64,000 nucleotides of DNA. It comes from Lelliottia nimipressuralis (lineage in GTDB: Bacteria; Pseudomonadota; Gammaproteobacteria; Enterobacterales; Enterobacteriaceae). Under the pieces are notes generated by a model that saw only the letters and a program-made list of their open reading frames with translations, was not told the DNA's origin and did no database searches. Shown here one piece after another: positions 8,061-16,759 of the stretch; the first letter of the stretch is position 1, and each line of letters starts with the position of its first letter. Where the stretch lies: the NCBI RefSeq assembly GCF_004402045.1, contig NZ_SOMG01000011.1, positions 496,001-560,000 of the forward strand, given 5' to 3'. The position numbers and the translations under genes are program-made.

Positions 8061-9833
8061 CTATCGATCCAGGCTAATCGGCACCGTCGCCTCAATCAGC
8101 CACGAACGCGCATCGCTATTCACCAGCGGCAACAGCGCCTCACGTACCTGCTGGTGATACGCATCCAGCCACTGTTTTTCCTGCTCGCTCAGCAGATGCA
8201 GCTCGACCTGGCTCAAATCGACAGGGATCAGCGTCAGCGAGGAAAACGTGCAGAATCCCGGACGGCTTTCGACAACTTCCACCTGGTTTTCAATGCGAAT
8301 ACCGTGGCTATCGCCCAGATAGTATCCCGGTTCGATAGTCATGATATTGCCCGCCACCAGCGGCCACGGGTTGACCTTCTTGGCAATACGATGCGGGTTT
8401 TCATGGATCAGAAGCTGATGCCCCACGCCATGCCCCGTACCGTGATCGTAATCCAGCCCCATCTCCCACAGCGGACGACGCGCAAAAGCATCCAGCTGAT
8501 GCCCCTGCGTGCCGGAAGGAAACTGCAGGGTAATTAGCGACAGAAAGCCTCTCAGCACGGCGGTGTAATGCAGGCGCTGCTGCGAATCGACCTTACCCCA
8601 TGCCAGCGTGCGCGTGGCATCGGTGGTGCCATTAACATACTGGCCGCCGGAATCGTTCAGGTAAAAATGATCATGACCGATGGGCTTGTTGCTGGCCTCG
8701 CTCGAATGGTAGTGACACATCGCCGCATTGCTCGAAGAGGCGGAGATGGTGGCAAAACTCTGCTCGATGAACCCCGGCTGCTGTTGACGGAACGCAAGCT
8801 GCTGCGCCTGGGCGTCCAGTTCAGTGAGCGGTTGTCCTGCCGCCTCGCGCAGCGGCACTTCACGGCTCAGCCAGGCGAGGAAGTTGACCCACGCGGCACC
8901 GTCCTGGTGATGACACTCGCGGTAACCTGCCAGTTCGACCGGATTTTTAGTGGCCTTCATCAGGGTAATAGGGTCGGTCCGCCAGACAATTTCTCCCCGT
9001 GGTTCAATGGCGAAGCGCAGGGCAACCGGCGCGGAATCGGCATCAACCATCACTCGTTTGCCTTCAGCAATCTGCTGGCAGCGTTCAATAAAAGCGTCCT
9101 GCGGTGCAATGGTGAACGCATTGCGCACATCGTCAGGCAGGGCGCTGAGCTTATTGTCGTTAACAAACCACTCAACGTGACCGTCACGGCCAAGCAGGAC
9201 AAAGGAGAGCGGCACCGGGCTGTAAGGGATATCTGCCCCCCGCACGTTCAGGAGCCAGGCGATGTTATCCGGCAGGGTTACGGCCAGATAATCGGCATTG
9301 TTCGCTGCCAGCACGGCGGCAGCGCGTTGGCGTTTGTCCGCGCTGCTTTCGCCGCTGAGTTCAACCGGCATTTCACGGATAAGCCCCGCCGGTGCGGCAG
9401 GGCGGTCAGTCCACAGGCTATCGAAAGGAGATTCACGCAGAGGCACCAGCTCGCACGGTGTGGCAGACAGTTGCTCAAACTCTGTATTGGTCATCAGCAG
9501 CGCGTCAAAGCCGATGCGTGTACCTTCCTCAACGTTTTCCACCAGCCATTGCGCCAGCGGCTCGTTATGCAGGTGGTGGATCTCAACCTCATCCGTATTG
9601 ACCTGCACGCGCGCCTGGACCTGATAGCGGCCATCGACGAACAGCAGCGCTTTGTCCTGCAGCACCAGCGCCACGCCGGCCGAACCGTCAAAGCCCGTCA
9701 GCCAGGCCAGCTTTTCATCGTATGGCGCGCAGTATTCACTCTGCCAGGCATCGGCGCGCGGGACGATCATTCCGTCGAGATGGCTGGCTTCAAGCCACTG
9801 GCGCAGGGCAGAGAGCGGTGATGTGCTGTACAT
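8061..9833 (-). CDS. Xaa-Pro aminopeptidase, APP1-like (peptidase M24B)
   Basis: This 590-aa cytoplasmic metallopeptidase is expected to remove an N-terminal residue preceding proline. It has two creatinase-type N-terminal domains (about residues 5-310) and a pita-bread catalytic domain with all five metal ligands: D394 (LNDSGG), D405 (NGTTDATR), H468 (HGTGHGVGH), E501 (TIEPGYY) and E515 (GIRIEN). The spacing is that of the eukaryotic APP1 type, longer than E. coli PepP (about 440 aa). The ATG has AAGGA six bases upstream. It lies 18 bases upstream-to-downstream from amn on the same strand, so co-transcription is likely. I do not recall it at this locus in E. coli K-12. Confidence 0.9.
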   Translation of the reverse strand: MYSTSPLSALRQWLEASHLDGMIVPRADAWQSEYCAPYDEKLAWLTGFDGSAGVALVLQDKALLFVDGRYQVQARVQVNTDEVEIHHLHNEPLAQWLVENVEEGTRIGFDALLMTNTEFEQLSATPCELVPLRESPFDSLWTDRPAAPAGLIREMPVELSGESSADKRQRAAAVLAANNADYLAVTLPDNIAWLLNVRGADIPYSPVPLSFVLLGRDGHVEWFVNDNKLSALPDDVRNAFTIAPQDAFIERCQQIAEGKRVMVDADSAPVALRFAIEPRGEIVWRTDPITLMKATKNPVELAGYRECHHQDGAAWVNFLAWLSREVPLREAAGQPLTELDAQAQQLAFRQQQPGFIEQSFATISASSSNAAMCHYHSSEASNKPIGHDHFYLNDSGGQYVNGTTDATRTLAWGKVDSQQRLHYTAVLRGFLSLITLQFPSGTQGHQLDAFARRPLWEMGLDYDHGTGHGVGHQLLIHENPHRIAKKVNPWPLVAGNIMTIEPGYYLGDSHGIRIENQVEVVESRPGFCTFSSLTLIPVDLSQVELHLLSEQEKQWLDAYHQQVREALLPLVNSDARSWLIEATVPISLDR

Positions 9834-9851
9834 TATTTATCCTTGTCGTGA

Positions 9852-11306
9852 TTAGCGGAACGGCGGCTCGTTGAACGTGCGCAGCTTGCGGGAATGGAGC
9901 TTGTCGCCTTCCGCCCGCAGCAGGTCGATAGCGCGAATGCCAATTTGCAGATGTTCGGATATCGCCCCTTCATAGAAGCGGTTGGCCTGGCCCGGCAGCT
10001 TAATTTCGCCGTGCAGCGGCTTATCGGAGACGCACAGCAGCGTGCCGTAGGGAACGCGGAAGCGATAGCCCTGCGCGGCAATGGTGGCGCTTTCCATATC
10101 AATCGCCACCGCGCGACTCAGGTTAAACCGCAGCGCGGAGGCAGAGTAGCGCAGCTCCCAGTTGCGGTCATCGGTCGTGACGACCGTGCCGGTGCGCAGG
10201 CGCTGTTTAACTTCTTCACCCGGCATGCCGCTGACCTCTTTGGTGGCGTCATACAGCGCACGCTGCACTTCGGCGATGCTTGGGATCGGAATATCCGGCG
10301 GCAGTACCGCATCAAGCACGTGGTCGTCACGCAGATAGGCGTGGGCGAGAACGTAATCGCCAATCAGCTGGCTTTCACGCAGGCCGCCGCAGTGGCCAAT
10401 CATCAGCCACACGTCCGGGCGCAGTACCGCCAGATGGTCGCAGATAGTTTTCGCATTTGACGGACCCACGCCAATGTTAATCAACGTAATGCCCTGACCG
10501 TCGGCGGTGATCAGGTGCCAGGCGGGCATCTGATGTTTTTTCCACGCAAGGTCGGAAATGGCCTGCTCGGGGGCTTCGGTCTCCGCAGTGATCCAGATCC
10601 CGCCCGCACAGGACAGCGCGATGTAAGGGCTCTCCGGGTCGAGGATCTGGCTACAGCCCCAGCGGACAAATTCGTCGACGTAGCGGGTGTAGTTGGTAAA
10701 GAGCACGAAGGGCTGGAAATGTTCGGCTGGTGTACCGGTGTAGTGGCGCAGGCGCGCCAGGGAGAAATCGACCCGGCGGGCATCAAAATGTGACAGGGGA
10801 GAAAATTCTGCCGGGTGATAAATGCCGTCAGCCGTCTCATCACCAATCTGCGAGAGTTCAGTGGTCGGGAAGTGGCGGGTCAGCCCCGCGCTCATGGAGC
10901 GGTCAAGCGTCAACGCTGAGCCGTCAATTACGTAGGGATACGGGATTTCATGCTGAGAAGGCTCAACGGCAATGTGCGCACCGTAGTCCTGGTACAGCAG
11001 CGTGAGTTGCTCTTCAAGATAAGGGCGGAACAGTGCAGGGCGGGTAACGGTGGTGCTGTAGCAGCCGGAGTGGGTAAAACGTGCATAGGCGCGAGTTTTC
11101 GGCGTAGTGCTGGCGCTGCCGTCCCAGGTCACAGAGAGCGACGGATAAACAAAAAGGCCCTCGGTTCTGGCCTTTTCGTCGGGGAGTTTCCCTGTTTCGA
11201 TATACTCGCTGATGGCGCTGCGCAGCGCATTGACGGACTGTTCATACAGTGCGTCGAGTTTTTCCAGCGCCTGAGCCGGGGTCAGGCTGGAGCCCTTATT
11301 ATTCAT
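9852..11306 (-). CDS. amn: AMP nucleosidase
   Basis: This enzyme hydrolyses AMP to adenine and ribose 5-phosphate, regulating adenylate pools. Its 484 aa equals E. coli Amn. The protein has an N-terminal AMP nucleosidase-specific domain (residues 1-170) and a C-terminal nucleoside phosphorylase-like domain with MIGHCGGLR, TTDDRNWELR and the IDMESATIAAQGYRF segment whose Glu contacts the ribose. GGAGA precedes the ATG. It diverges from nothing here: shiA follows upstream on the same strand with a 73-base gap. Confidence 0.96.
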   Translation of the reverse strand: MNNKGSSLTPAQALEKLDALYEQSVNALRSAISEYIETGKLPDEKARTEGLFVYPSLSVTWDGSASTTPKTRAYARFTHSGCYSTTVTRPALFRPYLEEQLTLLYQDYGAHIAVEPSQHEIPYPYVIDGSALTLDRSMSAGLTRHFPTTELSQIGDETADGIYHPAEFSPLSHFDARRVDFSLARLRHYTGTPAEHFQPFVLFTNYTRYVDEFVRWGCSQILDPESPYIALSCAGGIWITAETEAPEQAISDLAWKKHQMPAWHLITADGQGITLINIGVGPSNAKTICDHLAVLRPDVWLMIGHCGGLRESQLIGDYVLAHAYLRDDHVLDAVLPPDIPIPSIAEVQRALYDATKEVSGMPGEEVKQRLRTGTVVTTDDRNWELRYSASALRFNLSRAVAIDMESATIAAQGYRFRVPYGTLLCVSDKPLHGEIKLPGQANRFYEGAISEHLQIGIRAIDLLRAEGDKLHSRKLRTFNEPPFR

Positions 11307-11379
11307 CTCTGTCTCCTTGTTCCACAGGTGTGCGACTCTACCCGATAGTATGTCACACGCCTGTGAAACAAAAGTGAGA

Positions 11380-12696
11380 TCAGCGGTGGCTCGTCTCTTT
11401 CATCAATAGTGCCGTAGCTGCCGACAGCAGGCAGCCGGCCAGCAGATAAATCGCTACGCTGTGCCAGTCTCCGCCGGAGAAGGTCACCAGCGCGGCAGCA
11501 ATAAACGGCGTAAACCCGCCGCCGACAACGCTTGCAACCTGGTAACCCACGCCTGCGCCGCTGTAGCGGTAGCTGGCGCCGAACAGTTCGGTAAACATCG
11601 GCTGCTGGACGCAGACCACCATATCGTGAGCGATGTTCGCGAGCATGATGGCAAAGAAGACAATCCAGAAGATTGACTGCGCCTCCAGCGCCATAAAGAA
11701 TGGCCAGGCGCTGAGGGTACCCACCAGCGCTCCGGTGATATAGACGCGACGGCGGCCAAACCGGTCCGCCAGCCAGGCAAAGCAGGGGATAGTCAGGCAG
11801 CTGATCCCGCCGACCACCAGGCCGATATTCAGGAACAATTCGCGCGGCAGGCCGAGGTTTTGCGTCGAGTAGTTCAGCGCAAACGCGGTGACGATATACA
11901 TCGTCAGCAGTTCACACAGGCGCAGGGCGATAATTTTCAGAAAAGCGCCAGGGTGCTGAACCAGGGCTTCCATCACCGGGAGCCGTTTTTTGGCAACGGG
12001 TTTTTCCTGCTGCTGCTGTTCGAATTCAGCGGACTCTTCCATCCCGTTACGGATCCACAGCGCGGCGATGACCAGCACGATGCTGAAGATGAACGGAATG
12101 CGCCAGCCCCAGCTCAGGAACTGCTCGTCGGTGGTGAGCTGGCTGATTAAGGAGACCAGCCCGGTGGAAAGTAGCAGACCTACGCCGTACCCGACCTGCA
12201 CGCCGCTGCTGTAAAATGCTTTCTTATTTTTCGGCGCGCTCTCTACGGATAGCAGCGCCGCGCCCCCCCATTCGCCGCCCACGGCGAAACCCTGAATGGC
12301 GCGTAACGTGACCAGCAATACCGGTGCCCACCAGCCGATGGCGGAAAACGAAGGGAGAATGCCAATCAGCGCGGTGGCGATCCCCATCATCCAGACGGTG
12401 AGCATCAGCATGCGTTTGCGACCGAGGCGGTCGCCGAAGTGGCCGAAGATCACACCGCCCAGCGGGCGAAACAGAAAGCCGACGCCAAAGGTGGCAAACG
12501 CGGCGAGCGTGCCCATCGCGGGGCTGATCTGCGGAAAGAACTCGCGGTTAAAGACCAGGGCGGCGGTAATGCCGTAGAGCAGAAAATCATACCAGTCGAC
12601 GACGGCACCCGCGAAGCTGCCTAAGGCTGCGCGGCGGGCACGATTGAGCGAAGGTGTCTCCTCATTGGGGCGTGTGGAGGTGAGAGTGGAATCCAT
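11380..12696 (-). CDS. shiA: Shikimate:proton symporter ShiA
   Basis: This 438-aa inner-membrane protein of the MFS metabolite:H+ symporter family has twelve predicted helices. Visible signatures are VVDWYDFLLYG in helix 1, GHFGDRLGRKRML in the loop 2-3, RAIQGFAVGGEWGGA in helix 4 and ADRFGRRRVY in the loop 8-9. The first and third are typical of the shikimate/proline/betaine subfamily. Assignment as ShiA rests on synteny with amn and on length. AGGACAACT precedes the ATG. Confidence 0.9.
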   Translation of the reverse strand: MDSTLTSTRPNEETPSLNRARRAALGSFAGAVVDWYDFLLYGITAALVFNREFFPQISPAMGTLAAFATFGVGFLFRPLGGVIFGHFGDRLGRKRMLMLTVWMMGIATALIGILPSFSAIGWWAPVLLVTLRAIQGFAVGGEWGGAALLSVESAPKNKKAFYSSGVQVGYGVGLLLSTGLVSLISQLTTDEQFLSWGWRIPFIFSIVLVIAALWIRNGMEESAEFEQQQQEKPVAKKRLPVMEALVQHPGAFLKIIALRLCELLTMYIVTAFALNYSTQNLGLPRELFLNIGLVVGGISCLTIPCFAWLADRFGRRRVYITGALVGTLSAWPFFMALEAQSIFWIVFFAIMLANIAHDMVVCVQQPMFTELFGASYRYSGAGVGYQVASVVGGGFTPFIAAALVTFSGGDWHSVAIYLLAGCLLSAATALLMKETSHR

Positions 12697-12887
12697 AGTT
12701 GTCCTGTCTGCACTGATTTTTAATTATTGGTATAAGAAAAGGTCACTCACATAGCAGCCGTCGTATAAACGGAACCTATGAGACTACCGCGACAGGGAGG
12801 CTGTGCAAACTGATTTTATTTCCTGATGGGTAATGCAAAACGGCTACGCTATGCTTAATAAAGAGCGAAGCGACTGAGGAAGGGAAT

Positions 12888-13787
12888 ATGTGTCGTAAAG
12901 AGGTGTTGGGCTGTCTTGCTGCATTACTTATCAGCCAGAGCGTGCAGGCGGTGAGCTATCCTTTACCGCCGACGGGCAGTCGTCTGGTGGGCAGCTCTCA
13001 GGTCATCACCGTGCCGGATCGCAATACGTTACCGCTTGAGGCGTTTGCCGCGCGCTACGGGCAGGGGCTAAGTAATATGCTGGAAGCGAACCCGGGCGTG
13101 GATCCTTTTTTGCCCAAATCCGGCACCCGGCTGGTGATACCCCAGCAGCTGATTTTGCCTGACACCGTCCGGGAAGGCATTATCGTTAATGCGGCAGAAA
13201 TGCGCCTCTACTACTATCCGCCAGGCGGTAACACCGTTGAAGTGCTGCCCATCGGTATCGGTCAGGCCGGGCGCGAAACGCCGCGTAACTGGGTGACGGC
13301 GGTTGAACGCAAACAGGAGGGGCCCACCTGGTCACCTACGCCCAATACGCGCCGCGCCTATGCGGCAGAAGGGAAAACGCTGCCTGCATTTGTTCCTGCC
13401 GGTCCAGATAACCCGATGGGGCTGTATGCGATATATATCGGCAGGCTGTACGCCATTCACGGCACAAACTCGAATTTCGGCATCGGGCTACGGGTGAGCC
13501 AGGGCTGTATTCGTCTGCGTAATAACGACATCAAATACCTTTTCGATAATGTCCCCGTAGGAACCCGCGTGCAGCTTATCGATCGGCCCGTTAAAACCAC
13601 CACCGAACCGGACGGTAGCCGCTGGGTGGAAGTGCATGAGCCATTGTCACGTAATCGTGCGGAATTTGAATCAACCCGAAAAGTGCCACTGCCGATATCA
13701 GCCACGCAGCGGACACAGTTGATAAACGAGGGGGCGGGTGCTGAGCTGGAACGGCGGTCGGGGATGCCGGTTAAGCTTGGCAACTGA
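12888..13787 (+). CDS. ldtA: L,D-transpeptidase LdtA (ErfK)
   Basis: This periplasmic enzyme anchors Braun lipoprotein to peptidoglycan. It has a signal peptide (residues 1-21), a LysM-like segment around residues 40-90 ([27 protein letters not shown]), and a YkuD catalytic domain with HGTN near residue 190 and SQGCIRLRN with the nucleophilic Cys near 207. At 299 aa it is slightly shorter than E. coli ErfK. The ATG follows GAGGAAGGG. It converges on a tRNA-Asn. Confidence 0.92.
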   Translation: MCRKEVLGCLAALLISQSVQAVSYPLPPTGSRLVGSSQVITVPDRNTLPLEAFAARYGQGLSNMLEANPGVDPFLPKSGTRLVIPQQLILPDTVREGIIVNAAEMRLYYYPPGGNTVEVLPIGIGQAGRETPRNWVTAVERKQEGPTWSPTPNTRRAYAAEGKTLPAFVPAGPDNPMGLYAIYIGRLYAIHGTNSNFGIGLRVSQGCIRLRNNDIKYLFDNVPVGTRVQLIDRPVKTTTEPDGSRWVEVHEPLSRNRAEFESTRKVPLPISATQRTQLINEGAGAELERRSGMPVKLGN

Positions 13788-13889
13788 GGGCATTTTGCCG
13801 GGGGGCGGCTTCGCCTTACCCGGCCTACCGATCCGTAGGTCGGGTAAGCGTAGCGCCACCCGACAACTTTTTACTACACGCAGAAAAGC

Positions 13890-13918
13890 AAAAAGCCTGC
13901 TTTAAAAGCAGGCTTTTT
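13890..13918 (-). terminator. tRNA-Asn terminator (copy 3)
   Basis: Same palindromic stem as copies 1 and 2, lying five bases beyond the CCA end; symmetric A- and T-runs make it potentially bidirectional for ldtA too. Confidence 0.9.
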
Positions 13919-13923
13919 AAATT

Positions 13924-13999
13924 TGGCTCCTCTGACTGGACTCGAACCAGTGACATACGGATTAACAGTCCGCCGTTCTACCGACTGAACTACAGAGGA
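13924..13999 (-). tRNA. tRNA-Asn (GTT), copy 3
   Basis: Identical 76-nt gene on the minus strand, inside the right arm of the inverted repeat, with its own promoter at 14018-14046. Confidence 0.97.
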
Positions 14000-14017
14000 A
14001 TCGTGTGAACGGGGCGC

Positions 14018-14046
14018 ATATTATCGACCTGCGTTCGCCTTGTCAA
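14018..14046 (-). promoter_or_regulatory. Promoter of tRNA-Asn copy 3
   Basis: Minus-strand TTGACA and TAATAT separated by 17 bases, followed by a GC-rich discriminator. The -35 lies outside the repeat arm. Confidence 0.88.
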
Positions 14047-14113
14047 AGGGTGGATCAACGCCTTTTGATCGTTTGCTGACAAAATCGGCAAAGTGGTGTT
14101 TTTGCCAGCGGAA

Positions 14114-14130
14114 TGCACCGCTTTGGTGCG
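14114..14130 (+). promoter_or_regulatory. Candidate NtrC enhancer site for nac
   Basis: TGCACCGCTTTGGTGCG is a near-perfect dyad of the NtrC type (GCACC...GGTGC). It lies about 150 bases upstream of the expected start of the sigma-54 promoter at 14248, matching the known enhancer arrangement of Klebsiella nac. Confidence 0.8.
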
Positions 14131-14247
14131 GACATACCTCTAATGGGGCAGATCATAAACTGCTGTTTCAGTAATAAAACCCACCCCCGTGATTAGGTTT
14201 CCTTATTTTCAGGCGCTTAGCGAACAATTCAGACCGACTGGTAAAAG

Positions 14248-14263
14248 TGGCATTCATATTGCA
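14248..14263 (+). promoter_or_regulatory. Sigma-54 promoter of nac
   Basis: TGGCATTCATATTGCA matches the -24/-12 consensus TGGCAY-N5/6-TTGCW with the invariant GG and GC correctly spaced. It ends 56 bases before the nac ATG. Confidence 0.88.
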
Positions 14264-14319
14264 AAACCTGTTTAACAACGACAGCCGGTTCCGGCACAGC
14301 ATTTCGAACAGGGGGCAAA

Positions 14320-15237
14320 ATGAACTTAAGACGACTGAAATACTTCGTAAAAATCGTCGATATCGGCAGCCTGACTCAAGCGGCAGAAGTGCTGCATATC
14401 GCGCAGCCTGCACTGAGCCAGCAGGTGGCTACTCTGGAAGGCGAGATGGATCAGCAGCTGTTGATCCGCACCAAGCGCGGCGTCACACCGACGGAAGCAG
14501 GTAAGATCCTATATACCCACGCGCGCACCATCCTCCGCCAGTGTGAACAGGCGCAGCTGGCGGTAAATAATGTGGGCCAGACGTTGAGTGGGCACGTTTC
14601 TATCGGCCTGGCGCCGGGAACGGCCGCATCATCTATTACTATGCCGCTGCTGCAGGCCGTTCGCGCTGAGCTGCCTGAAGTGCTGGTGTACCTGCACGAA
14701 AACAGCGGATCTGTACTGAATGACAAATTGCTCAGCGGCCAGCTGGATATGGCGGTCCTTTACGATCGCTCTCCGGTCGCGGGGATCACCAGCCAGCCGC
14801 TGCTGAAAGAAGATCTCTACCTCGTGGGCACCCGCGACTGTCCGGGTCAGAGCGTAGACCTGACCGCCGTGGCAGAGATGAACCTCTATCTGCCGCGTGA
14901 TTACAGCGCCGTGCGCGTGCGCGTGGATGAAGCATTCTCCCTGCGTCGCCTGACGGCAAAAATCATCGGCGAGATCGACTCTATCTCCACGCTGACCGCA
15001 GCCATTGCCAGCGGAATGGGAGTAACGGTTCTGCCGGAATCCGCAGCGCGCTCGCTGTGCAGTGCGGCAAACGGCTGGATGGCGCGGATCACCACGCCTT
15101 CGATGAGCCTGCCGCTGTCGCTGAACATGTCGGCACGCGGATCGCTTTCGCCACAGGCGCAGGCGGTAAAAGAGATTTTGATGTCACTCGTCAGCAAGCC
15201 ATCGCTTGAGAACCGAGAACTCCAGCTCGTGAGCTGA
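14320..15237 (+). CDS. nac: Nitrogen assimilation control regulator Nac (LysR family)
   Basis: Nac couples NtrC/sigma-54 signalling to sigma-70 promoters under nitrogen limitation, activating or repressing nitrogen genes. The protein is 305 aa with an N-terminal winged helix (FVKIVDIGSLTQAAEVLHIAQPALSQQ, helix-turn-helix within residues 18-38) and a C-terminal co-inducer-like domain. It is strikingly like remembered E. coli Nac. The upstream NtrC site and sigma-54 promoter support the name. GGGGG precedes the ATG. cbl follows after 96 bases. Confidence 0.96.
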   Translation: MNLRRLKYFVKIVDIGSLTQAAEVLHIAQPALSQQVATLEGEMDQQLLIRTKRGVTPTEAGKILYTHARTILRQCEQAQLAVNNVGQTLSGHVSIGLAPGTAASSITMPLLQAVRAELPEVLVYLHENSGSVLNDKLLSGQLDMAVLYDRSPVAGITSQPLLKEDLYLVGTRDCPGQSVDLTAVAEMNLYLPRDYSAVRVRVDEAFSLRRLTAKIIGEIDSISTLTAAIASGMGVTVLPESAARSLCSAANGWMARITTPSMSLPLSLNMSARGSLSPQAQAVKEILMSLVSKPSLENRELQLVS

Positions 15238-15333
15238 TATTCCATAAAAGCATAAGATGCTGGTTTTTATTATTTGTTCTGCAGCGCAGCTGACTCTAAC
15301 AATAGAGCTATGTCAGATGCGCCGGAGTGAATC

Positions 15334-16284
15334 GTGAATTTCCAGCAACTTAAAATTATCCGTGAGGCGGCCAGGCGGGATTACAACCTGACCGAGGTCG
15401 CCAATATGCTTTATACCTCTCAGTCCGGCGTCAGCCGCCATATCCGCGAGCTGGAAGAAGAACTGGGAATAGAGATCTTTATCCGTCGTGGTAAGCGTCT
15501 GCTGGGCATGACAGAGCCCGGCAAGGCGTTGCTCACCATCGCAGAGCGGATCCTTAACGAGGCCAGCAACGTTCGACGTCTGGCGGATCTCTTTACCAAT
15601 GACGCCTCCGGTGTGCTCACCATCGCCACCACCCACACCCAGGCCCGCTACAGCCTGCCGCCAGTGATTAAAGCCTTCCGCGAACTTTTCCCGGATGTCC
15701 GTCTGGAGCTCATCCAGGGCACGCCGCAGGAAATTGAAGTGCTGCTGCAAAACGGTGGGGCAGATATCGGCATTGCCAGCGAACGGTTGAGCAACGACCC
15801 GCTGCTGGTGGCTTTCCCCTGGTTCCGCTGGTACCACAGTCTACTACTCCCCGTCGATCATCCCCTGAATCAGGTCTCTCCCCTGACGCTGGAAGAGATT
15901 GCAAAATGGCCGTTGATTACCTACCGCCAGGGCATTACCGGACGTTCGCGCATTGATGAAGCCTTCAACCGTAAAGGGTTAACGCCGGATGTGGTGCTGA
16001 GCGCGCAGGATTCCGATGTCATTAAAACCTACGTCGAGCTGGGCCTGGGGATTGGTCTGGTGGCGGAACAGTCCGGTGGTGAGCGTGAGGCCGGGGATCT
16101 GGTGCGTCTTGATACACGTCATCTGTTTGACGCCAATACCGTATGGCTCGGCCTGAAGCGTGGACAGCTACAGCGCAACTATGTGTGGCGCTTTATCGAA
16201 CTCTGCAACGCCGGGCTGTCCGTTGATGAGATTAAACACCAGGTGATGGAGCCGGAAGAAGTGGCGATTGATTATCAGATTTAA
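15334..16284 (+). CDS. cbl: Sulfur-starvation regulator Cbl (LysR family)
   Basis: Cbl is a CysB paralogue that activates sulfonate-utilisation genes (tau, ssu) when sulfate is short. It is 316 aa with a CysB-type winged helix (NLTEVANMLYTSQSGVSRHIRELEEELG) and ligand domain motifs such as TTHTQARYSLP, which contacts sulfate or adenosine phosphosulfate in CysB-like proteins. The start is GTG at 15334 with GGAGTG six bases upstream. In E. coli it also lies directly after nac. Confidence 0.95.
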   Translation: MNFQQLKIIREAARRDYNLTEVANMLYTSQSGVSRHIRELEEELGIEIFIRRGKRLLGMTEPGKALLTIAERILNEASNVRRLADLFTNDASGVLTIATTHTQARYSLPPVIKAFRELFPDVRLELIQGTPQEIEVLLQNGGADIGIASERLSNDPLLVAFPWFRWYHSLLLPVDHPLNQVSPLTLEEIAKWPLITYRQGITGRSRIDEAFNRKGLTPDVVLSAQDSDVIKTYVELGLGIGLVAEQSGGEREAGDLVRLDTRHLFDANTVWLGLKRGQLQRNYVWRFIELCNAGLSVDEIKHQVMEPEEVAIDYQI

Positions 16285-16320
16285 GTCCCTCATCGCGCTC
16301 GTCACCCGTAGACAAGAAGC

Positions 16321-16347
16321 AAAAGCCTGCCCTTAAAGCAGGCTTTT
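16321..16347 (+). terminator. cbl terminator sharing the tRNA-Asn hairpin stem
   Basis: AAAAGCCTGC/GCAGGCTTTT with loop CCTTAAA. The stem is identical to those after the four tRNA-Asn genes, but no tRNA is next to it. Confidence 0.85.
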
Positions 16348-16759
16348 CTCTATTGAAACCGTTTAATTTTCTGCCCCCTGGCCCCTTAAAATACCCTCAT
16401 CAACAACCATAATATGTGACGCCATAAGATTGTCTTATATTAAAATATTTCTCATATTTTCCATTGGGTTACAGATAAGAATAAATAACATAATACTGTT
16501 ATTTTTTATAAATATATTATTTGTCCGTAATGGTAATGCCCGGCTAACTAATAAAGAGATTATTTAAACTCTCCTGATTTTTAATTGCTGTTAGCATTTT
16601 GATATTTAAATGGTTATTCATTACTTAATTTGTTTAATTTAAATGTTGATTGGTTAGCTGAGCTTACAGCTTATCCAGGAAATGCTTACTTAATTACCGG
16701 TGAAGATTTCAGGTCAAATTTTTGTTATTTTTTCTGGACAAATTTGATTGGGTTGTAAT
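16348..16759. other. AT-rich intergenic leader of the biosynthetic operon
   Basis: About 410 bases are visibly richer in A and T than the flanking genes, with many TTATTT and AATTTAA runs. No convincing open frame, RNA gene or att-like copy of the tRNA 3' end was found. The promoter of the downstream operon must lie here or further upstream, but I cannot pick a single -35/-10 pair. Such DNA is a typical H-NS target (inference). Confidence 0.5.

Larger units (their letters stand above)
13793..14027 (-). repeat. Right arm of 235-bp inverted repeat carrying tRNA-Asn copy 3
   Basis: This is the reverse complement of 7820-8054. It contains the REP-like palindrome, the shared hairpin, the whole tRNA-Asn and the -10 region of its promoter. 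Identity stops at both ends at the same distance from the tRNA as in the left arm. Confidence 0.92.

Noticed and set aside
8568..9821. Long plus-strand open frame (over 400 codons) opposite the Xaa-Pro aminopeptidase gene
   Set aside because: The minus-strand gene has full catalytic motifs; the opposite frame has a Arg/Gln/His-rich composition without a recognisable domain or ribosome site, as expected for an antisense shadow in GC-rich DNA.
11320..11367. Imperfect inverted repeat CACAGGTGTG...CACACGCCTGTG between amn and shiA
   Set aside because: The arms need a gap and the loop is over 20 bases without a T-run, so neither a terminator nor a defined operator can be supported.
16285..16747. 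Possible att site (copy of the tRNA-Asn 3' end) at the left edge of the accessory block
   Set aside because: Only the terminator-like stem is shared; no match to the CCAGTCAGAGGAGCCA end of the tRNA was found, and no integrase gene is present.
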